Positions 1 through 6,000 of a stretch of DNA of 8,766 nt are shown here, one piece after another (position 1 is the stretch's first letter; the number at the start of each line of letters is the position of its first letter). A model generated the notes under the pieces. It did not search any database. It saw nothing but the letters and a program-made list of their open reading frames with translations, and was not told the DNA's origin. Origin of the DNA: Candidatus Thiothrix singaporensis (GTDB taxonomy: Bacteria; Pseudomonadota; Gammaproteobacteria; Thiotrichales; Thiotrichaceae). A program made the translations under genes and the position numbers. The DNA is taken from NCBI GenBank assembly GCA_013693955.1, contig CP059265.1, forward strand, positions 1,014,841-1,023,606, written 5' to 3'.

Positions 1-51
1 GTAGTTGGCATAGGGCAGGGCGCTGGTGATGAGAATTCTTCTTGGCTTCAT
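1..51 (-). CDS. metG: Methionyl-tRNA synthetase, N-terminal fragment (runs off the left edge)
   Basis: Read on the minus strand from ATG at 51-49, the 17 available codons give MKPRRILITSALPYANY. The segment ILITSALPYAN matches the opening beta strand and methionine-binding loop of class I methionyl-tRNA synthetases, which typically begin with a few residues and then (K/R)ILVTxALPYANG followed by the HIGH-type motif. The enzyme charges tRNA(Met) with methionine in the cytoplasm. The HIGH motif and everything after it lie outside the window. The residue after ALPYAN is Tyr where Gly is usual; with only one codon left before the edge this cannot be judged. An in-frame ATG at 81-79 would add ten residues (MLHKDNQTQA). 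I prefer 51 because family members usually start a few residues before the ILVT strand, but the nearest AAGGA lies about 16 bases upstream, which is a long spacing. The gene is divergent from the lipoprotein genes. Confidence 0.72.
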   Translation of the reverse strand, partial: MKPRRILITSALPYANY

Positions 52-100
52 TGCTTGGGTCTGATTATCCTTATGGAGCATGATAAGGTATCAGGTTGTG

Positions 101-142
101 TGGGCTGGCGCCACTGCTGGAGAGATGCCGTATGCCAGCCCA
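101..142 (-). promoter_or_regulatory. Inverted repeat in the metG upstream/leader region
   Basis: TGGGCTGGC at 101-109 and GCCAGCCCA at 134-142 are perfect 9-base inverted copies separated by 24 bases. The repeat sits 50-91 bases upstream of the metG start at 51. No T-run follows it on either strand, so it does not look like an intrinsic terminator. It could form a GC-rich hairpin in the metG leader or serve as a protein-binding site. The structure is seen directly; the role is unknown. Confidence 0.4.
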
Positions 143-269
143 AAATTACCATTAATATTACAAATGCTTTGATAAGATAGGTATGACTATAGAATGCCCC
201 TTAATCCAATACATGTAATGAATCTAGCATTAACTGGATAATTATTTTTATCGGTTTTTATTTTTATTC

Positions 270-275
270 TATACT
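270..275 (+). promoter_or_regulatory. Candidate -10 box (TATACT) for the lipoprotein pair
   Basis: TATACT at 270-275 is close to the sigma-70 -10 consensus and lies 50 bases before the ATG at 325. No good -35 box stands 17 bases upstream (there is only AT-rich TTTATC near 247-252), so an activator may be needed, or the real box may be elsewhere. TATAAC at 288-293 is an alternative. Confidence 0.25.
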
Positions 276-324
276 TGGTGATCATTCTATAACCCCAACT
301 GTTCATCTCATCAAGGACAAAGCA

Positions 325-1616
325 ATGAACATGAACCCAATCAGCGTTAACAGCTTCGACAAATCTCAGGGCTTGAAGTGCGGGAGCTGGCTGGTGGCCA
401 GTCTTTTGGCTTCATCACTACTGACTGCCTGTGGCGGCGGTAGTTCATCTGCTGATGCTTCCCAATCATCAACGGCGGCGGCTCAAGCCGCTGCGCAAGC
501 GGCGGCACAGGCAGCGGCAGCCCAAGCAGCGGCTGCTGCGGCGGCTCAAGCGGCAGCCCAGGCGGCGGCTGAAAAAGCGGCGGCTTTGGAAGCAGCACGG
601 CAGGACGCAAATACGGCAGCCACTCAGGCGGCGGCTGATGCAAAAGCAGCGCAAACTGCCAGTGATACGGCTGCATCAGCGGCACAGCAAGCAGTGAAGC
701 AGGGTGCGGCGTACCAGGAAGCCAGCCAGTCATTAAGTCAAGTGCAAACATATGCGTCACAAGCTAGCGATGCCGCGCAACTGGCGGTGAACCAGCAAAA
801 ATTGCTTCTCAAGCAGAGCAGGATGCAAAGAACGCACAGGATGTGGATGTGGCGACGCAAGCAGTTAAAAAAGCTCAGGCAGCGGCAAAGGCTGCCCAGG
901 ATGCGCGCAAAACTGCCGAGCAAGCCCTGGCAAACACCCAAACAGCAGCAAAACAGGTGGCGGCGGCTGTCCAGGCAGCATTGGCGTCCCACTACATCAA
1001 ACTGGATGCAGGCGGTAATGAATTGTCATCGTCAGCTACTTCTTGGTCGTGTGTGAAAGACAAGAATACCGGTTTGGTATGGGAGGAAAAAACCAATGAC
1101 AACGGCCTGCGGGATAAGGACTGGCGTTATCGGCACATGCATAACTACGGTGGTTACGGCAACTATAAGGACACTAACGGCAAGGTGTTGTGTGAAGGGC
1201 TGAATGGTGTTTGTGACGCTTACACTTATGTGAATGCCGTCAACGGTACGGGCTTATGCGGTAGGAATACCTGGCGTTTGCCGCTGCCGAAGGAGTTCGG
1301 CACCATCGCCCAAATTAATTCAGGTTCAGTTCCACCGCATATTGATCTGAATTATTTCCCAGAAACAATCAACATTCCAACCAAAGGTGCATACTGTACC
1401 GAGAACGTTGATGGCGCGGAACATAATTACCAAGGCGTTGATTTTGGTTTGCCTATCCTTTATGACAAATATCCGAACGAAGCCCCTGCCAATGTTCTGG
1501 GTGTCAGCATCCTGGTGCCTCTCAGGTTCTATGGGGAAATTCAGGACGGTTTGGTAAACAATCCTGGTCAGGCTTCCAACTGGATTTGCTATTCCCGATT
1601 GGTCAGCACCCGCTAA
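325..1616 (+). CDS. Ala-rich lipoprotein with C-terminal Lcl/DUF1566-type domain (copy 1, one frameshift)
   Basis: The start ATG at 325 has AAGGA at 313-317, 7 bases upstream. Residues 1-35 are a lipoprotein signal peptide (hydrophobic LVASLLASSLL, lipobox LTAC, Cys36 as lipidation site), followed by a Gly/Ser linker. Residues about 51-160 are Ala/Gln-rich with AAAQ repeats, probably a long helix or coiled-coil stalk. The C-terminal half resembles the Lcl_C/DUF1566 family: TGLVWEEKT, then LCGRNTWRLPLPKEFGTIA. It has six Cys residues conserved with copy 2 (SWSC, LCEG, VCDA, LCGR, YCTE, WICY), suggesting disulphides outside the cytoplasm. The frame breaks near 797-801 in a run of five A: before it the frame starts at 325, after it the text continues KIASQAEQDAKNAQ in the -1 frame to the TAA at 1614-1616. 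One missing base restores about 430 residues. The function is unknown; surface attachment or envelope structure is a guess. It forms an operon with the next gene. Confidence 0.85.
475..570 (+). repeat. AAAQ-type Ala/Gln repeat coding region of lipoprotein 1
   Basis: These bases encode a run made almost only of Ala with Gln every fourth to eighth residue (residues about 51-82). The DNA uses mixed GCG, GCA, GCC and GCT codons, so it is not a simple perfect microsatellite. It corresponds to the AAQAA repeats of lipoprotein 2 but has a different period. Confidence 0.75.
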
Positions 1617-1636
1617 CGGAAAAGGAACATAACTTA

Positions 1637-2969
1637 ATGGAAATTAACAGCTCCAACAAACTTCAGGGCTTGAAAAATAGTGGCTGGCTGGTGGCTGGCC
1701 TCCTGACATCATCAATATTGACTGCTTGTGGGGGCGGTGGTGGCTCTTCTGCTGAAGAGCTGGCTGCACAAGCCGCCGCCGCCCAAGCCGCTGCCGCTCA
1801 AGCTGCCGCTGCACAAGCTGCTGCTGCACAAGCCGCCGCCGAGCAGGCTGCCGCCGCTCAAGCTGCCGCCGCTCAAGCAGCAGCAGACAAGGCAGCAGCG
1901 ATTACCGCAGCGCGTCAGGTAATCAGTGATGCGGTGATCGCCGCTGGCAAAGAAACCCAGTCAGCTCAGACGGCCAGTTCCACCGCCCAAAGTGTGGCGA
2001 AACAGGCTGAACAGCAGGCTTCTTCATACCCTGAAGCCGCTACGTCGCTGGCAACGACAAAGGAAGCTGCGTTACAGGCATCCCAAGCTGCCAATAGTGC
2101 GGCAGAGCAGAAAGCAATTGCGGAATCGGCCGAGACGAATGCACAAGATTCCCAAGATCTTGCGGTGATCCAAGCAGCGGCAAAAAGCCAAAAGTGCCGC
2201 GGACAGTGCGAAGACAGCGCGTCTGGCTGCGGAAAAGGCATTGCAATCCACCCAAACGGCAGCCCAAAAGTTGCTGCCGACGTGGCCGCTGCCCAGGCGA
2301 CCAGACGCTATACCAAACTGGACGCCAACGGAAATGCGTTGCCCATGACCGCCACTTCCTGGTCTTGTGTAAAAGACAACAACACCGGATTGGTGTGGGA
2401 AGAAAAGACCAATGATGGTGGTCTCAGGGACAAAATTGGCGTTACCGGCATCTGCATAACTCTGGAGGTTATGCTGGCACGGTGGATTATAACGGTAAGG
2501 TTATGTGCAAGGGGTTAGGGTTCTGTGACCCTTACACCTACATCAGTGCGGTTCAGGGGCAGGCACTGTGCGGACGCACCTCGTGGCGTTTGCCGGTAAA
2601 AAGCGAATTTGGCACCATCGCCAAGATCAATAGTGGCGGTGTTCCTCCACATATTGACCAATCGGTATTTCCAGATGTGGTCAATAAGCCCTACGAGGCT
2701 GCCTACTGTACCGAAAACATGATTAGGATCCGGCAGAATGTGGCTACGCGGCTGGCACAGAGGTGCATTATAATTCTGACGGCCGCATAGAATGCAATTA
2801 CCAAGGTGTGGATTTTGGCCTTCCACTTCAGAATGGAATCCAAACCCAAAGTAATCTGGAAATGAGCATTTTGGTGCCTCTACGCTTTTATGGGGAGGTG
2901 CAAGATGGCAAGCCCTTGTGGCCGAGCGCCAACTGGATTTGTTATACCCGTTTAGTCAGCAGCCGGTAA
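1637..2969 (+). CDS. Ala-rich lipoprotein with C-terminal Lcl/DUF1566-type domain (copy 2, four frameshifts)
   Basis: The start is ATG at 1637, with AAGGA at 1622-1626, 20 bases after the stop of copy 1. An in-frame TTG at 1586 is not used, because the signal peptide begins at MEINSSNKLQ. Residues 1-30 are a lipoprotein signal (lipobox LTAC, Cys31), followed by GGGGG and nine AAQAA-like pentapeptides (residues 43-87). The stalk is again Ala-rich. The C-terminal domain parallels copy 1: TGLVWEEKTNDGGLRDK, LCGRTSWRLPVKSEFGTIAK, PPHID, FGLP, SILVPLRFYGE, WICYTRLVSSR, with the same Cys positions. The frame must shift four times: about 2182-2186 (one extra A), about 2266-2269 (one A short), about 2432-2436 (one base short before TGG) and about 2726-2727 (one G short). 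The first two compensate and restore AKSAADSAKTARLAAEKALQ. Repaired, the product is about 444 residues. Its role is unknown and presumably overlaps that of copy 1. Confidence 0.85.
1763..1897 (+). repeat. 15-base tandem repeat encoding nine AAQAA units in lipoprotein 2
   Basis: The region is nine consecutive 15-base units resembling GCTGCACAAGCCGCC, differing mainly at third codon positions. They encode AAQAA seven times plus the variants AEQAA and ADKAA. Because the unit is a multiple of three, changes in copy number would lengthen or shorten the Ala-rich stalk without breaking the frame. Confidence 0.85.
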
Positions 2970-3001
2970 ACAGCTGAATCTGACATCCCGGTAGTTCCTT
3001 G

Positions 3002-3038
3002 TGGGGCGGCCTATGTTTTATAGGCCGCCCCATTTTTT
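3002..3038 (+). terminator. Strong intrinsic terminator after the lipoprotein pair
   Basis: A perfect 13-base-pair stem (arms TGGGGCGGCCTAT at 3002-3014 and ATAGGCCGCCCCA at 3020-3032) closes a 5-base loop and is followed by six T at 3033-3038. It lies 33 bases after the stop of lipoprotein 2. On the minus strand no T-run follows the stem, so it should end the plus-strand transcript but not clearly the convergent one. Confidence 0.92.
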
Positions 3039-3043
3039 ATGCC

Positions 3044-6000
3044 CTATTGGGATAACCCTCCCCGCACAATGTAGTTGGCGGCAAAGTTGGGGTTGAGGGG
3101 ATGCAGGATGATATTGCCCATCAGCAGGCTGGTGTCATTGCCTGGCTCTGTAAACAGGGTTTTGCCATCCAAATTCAGGTCTGTCAGCAGGTAGCCTTTC
3201 ATGATGTGGTTGGTGTTGCCTTGCAGATTATCCATGGCAGTAATAACGCCGCTCAGTAACGAGGTTACATCATTGCCCTACCATTGGCGGTCAGGGTGTT
3301 GCTGCCATTGACATCACCCGCCCACAGCATGGCGGTTTTGCCAGAAAGCAGACGGGCTTCATCACCCCTGACAACAGTGGAGCTGGAGGCAAAGTTGACC
3401 ATCCTGACGCTGTGATCCAGGCTGAGTGGGCTAGCCGTGATCACGCCCAAATGGTTGCGGTGACGCACGCTGACGTAGTAATTGCCTGCTTTCACATTGG
3501 CGAAGTGCAGGTCGGGCGAGCCGGTCTGGGCATCCACCACCGGCCATCACGCCGCAGCATCAGGGCGCGGGTGGCGGCAATACTGGTGGGGCTGGTGCGC
3601 AGATCCACCAGCACCCAGTCCACAATGGCGCTATTGCCGGTGGCTTCCTGCACTAGACTGCTGAGGGTTTCGGTTCCTGAGTAGTTGAACGGTGCCGCTG
3701 TGTAAGGCTGTTTGGGCGGCAATAGCCCTAGTGCGTTCAGGTCGCCAGACATCAGGCCGCTGTTGCTGTCATACGCCCCTTGCAGCAAGGTCTTGACATT
3801 GAGCAACGCGCCATCATCCGCAGGGTTGTTCACCACCGTAATCTGGAACAGTTTGCTGTTGCTCAGGCCACCGCTGTCCGTCACGGTGACCTGCGCCTCA
3901 TAGACATTGTCGCGGTTGGTGTCGGTCGGCGCGTCATAATCCGGTGGCGCGCGGAACTTGAGGATACCGCTGGCAGGCTCAACCGACAACAATCTAGCGT
4001 CTGCGCCGCCGGTGATGCTGTAGGTCAGGCCATTGCCCTCCACAGTACCGGCATCTGGATCTTGTGAAGCAATGTCCAACACTGCTGCGGAAGAATCCTC
4101 ATTGAAGGAAACCGCTGCTGCGGAGGTGATGGTGGGTGCCTCATTGACATTCGAGACCTGCACGCTGAAATCGCGGGTATAGTGCTGGCCATCGGCATAA
4201 GTCGCCGTGATCTGGAACTGGTAAACATTGTTTTTATCACTGTCCTGCGGCAACTCATAGTCGCCTGGATTAGGCTGAGAGTCCGGTAGCACAATGGCGC
4301 GGGTTTCCGCTTCCAGTGGGGCGTCTCTAGTGATGATGATGTTGTATTCAATGAATTTGACCGTCGCGCAATCCAGCGTGGCACCGACGACCGGGGCGGT
4401 GATGGTGAACATGGCCTTGTCCGCACCGCCACTGACAACATAGTTGATAGGGTTGCCGTTGCTGTCTTTCGCCTTCAATAGGGTAATTGTGGGGTAATTT
4501 TCATCAACAACCATGTCGGCTCCTGAGCCGCTGGTGAGCTCCGTGCAGACGGCGGTGGCGGCGCTATTGCGGACGCCAGAAAACTCAGAGGTGGGCCAGC
4601 CGCCCGGGTCGTTGCCCTTGCGGGTCAAGGTAGCGGCAATGAACGCTCCTGAGGCCACCGATTGGTTGGCGTTGAATACGCCTTTGAAGTTCTGGGCACC
4701 CGTTCCGGAATGGGTGATGTCCTTGGAGCCGAGGAAGGTCTGACCCTCGCCATTGCCAGACGGATCTTTGGCGGCGCTGGTGAAGAATTCCAGCCGATAG
4801 CTGCCTGCCGGAACGTCCAGGGTAAGGTCATAGGTGATGACTCGGGTTCCGTTGGTGCCGAAAGCATTGATCGGGGTTTCCGGATAGTTGAGCAGGCTGT
4901 TCGGCCGTTGTCCGCATCGCCGCTGTCATTGGCGGTGACCCCGTCATTGGCGAGATCGATGCCCAGGCCGCCATTGGCGTAAATGGAATTGCCCAGGATC
5001 GAGTTGTCCAGGGCAGCGTTGCCGGTAACCGCCACGCCGCTGCCACCATTGCCGGTGATGACATTGCCATCGCCGTTATTTACCGCCAATCGTATTGCCT
5101 GCCGAGTCATTGAGCAAAATGCCAGTCCCACCAAACTGTTGGATGGCAAGCGCCTTGACCAGGCTATGGTCGCTGCCGGTGGTCAGGGTCAGGCCATTGA
5201 CTGATCCAGCGGCGGAGCCATTCAGGCGTAGAACCGGTGTGCCGACAAAGCCACTTTGGGTAGAACCGTCCAGCGTCAGTTTGCTGGTAATGACGGGCAA
5301 CTGGCTTTTCAGGGCGATATTCCAATAGTTCCCTGTACTATTGTAGTTCGGGTCGCTGGTGGACAGCAGCAAGATGGCGTTTTCAACGCCCGCAGTGCGC
5401 CCGCTCTGGGCTAGGGTTGCGTCCCCTCCCAACAGGTTGGCGTTCAACAGGAATTGGCGTAGCGAACCCTGGCCGGAATCATTGGCGTTAACGACCGTAT
5501 CAAAGTTAAAGCCGAAGTCCACATTTTTGACACTAGAGCCAGTCAGGGAGATTTTTTGCAGCACTTGGCCGGTTTGCCAGCCAGTGCGCCGCCGCTGAAC
5601 ACAAAGGTTGAGGTGTTCAGTGTGGAGGAACCCGAGTTGGCGCCGCCGTCAGCGTTGGCAGGTTTACGTCCGCCGACTTCATTCAGCACAGCAGTTGTGC
5701 CATTGCTGCGGTAGGTCATAACCCCCAGTTCGGATCCATTGGCATTGGCGCGGCTGGAGTTGACCGTATCACTCACCACGCGCACGAAATAATCGGCGTC
5801 TGGCAGATTGGGCAGTTTGTACGAGCCATCCGCGCTCGTGGTGGTGTTGGCCACATAAGCACCAGTGCTGTCATATACTTCGACGGTTGCGCCCGCAATG
5901 CCAGCAGTTCCCGTTGTGCCAAGCGCCCGGCCATTGCCGCCGCCATAGTTCACGTCATCAAACACGACCCCGGAGATAGTGCTGCTGCAAATGGCGGTGC

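Larger units (their letters stand above)
52..324. other. Divergent intergenic region between metG and the lipoprotein pair
   Basis: This stretch has no convincing coding frame. The metG-proximal part (about 90-142) is GC-rich and contains the inverted repeat. The part from about 143 to 300 is strongly AT-rich, with T-runs around 241-268, as expected of a promoter region. An 8-base direct repeat ATTCTATA occurs at 266-273 and 284-291. It should carry the promoters of both divergent transcripts. I see no tRNA, riboswitch or T-box-like element. Confidence 0.6.

Noticed and set aside
347..760. A 137-codon minus-strand frame across the Ala-rich part of lipoprotein 1
   Set aside because: Its Leu/Pro/Gln-rich product is the low-complexity shadow of the GCN/CAA repeats, and the plus-strand gene has a ribosome site, signal peptide and lipobox.
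790..804. Programmed -1 ribosomal frameshifting at the A5 run in lipoprotein 1
   Set aside because: The codons CAA AAA do not form an X XXY YYZ slippery heptamer with good re-pairing, no clear stimulatory structure was noticed, and the same kind of shift occurs many times in the neighbouring genes.
1763..1897. CRISPR-like array at the 15-base tandem repeats
   Set aside because: The units are contiguous without spacers, stay in frame and encode the Ala/Gln stalk.
3002..3038. Terminator acting in both directions for the convergent genes
   Set aside because: Only the plus strand has a T-run after the stem, so termination of the minus-strand gene here is not supported.
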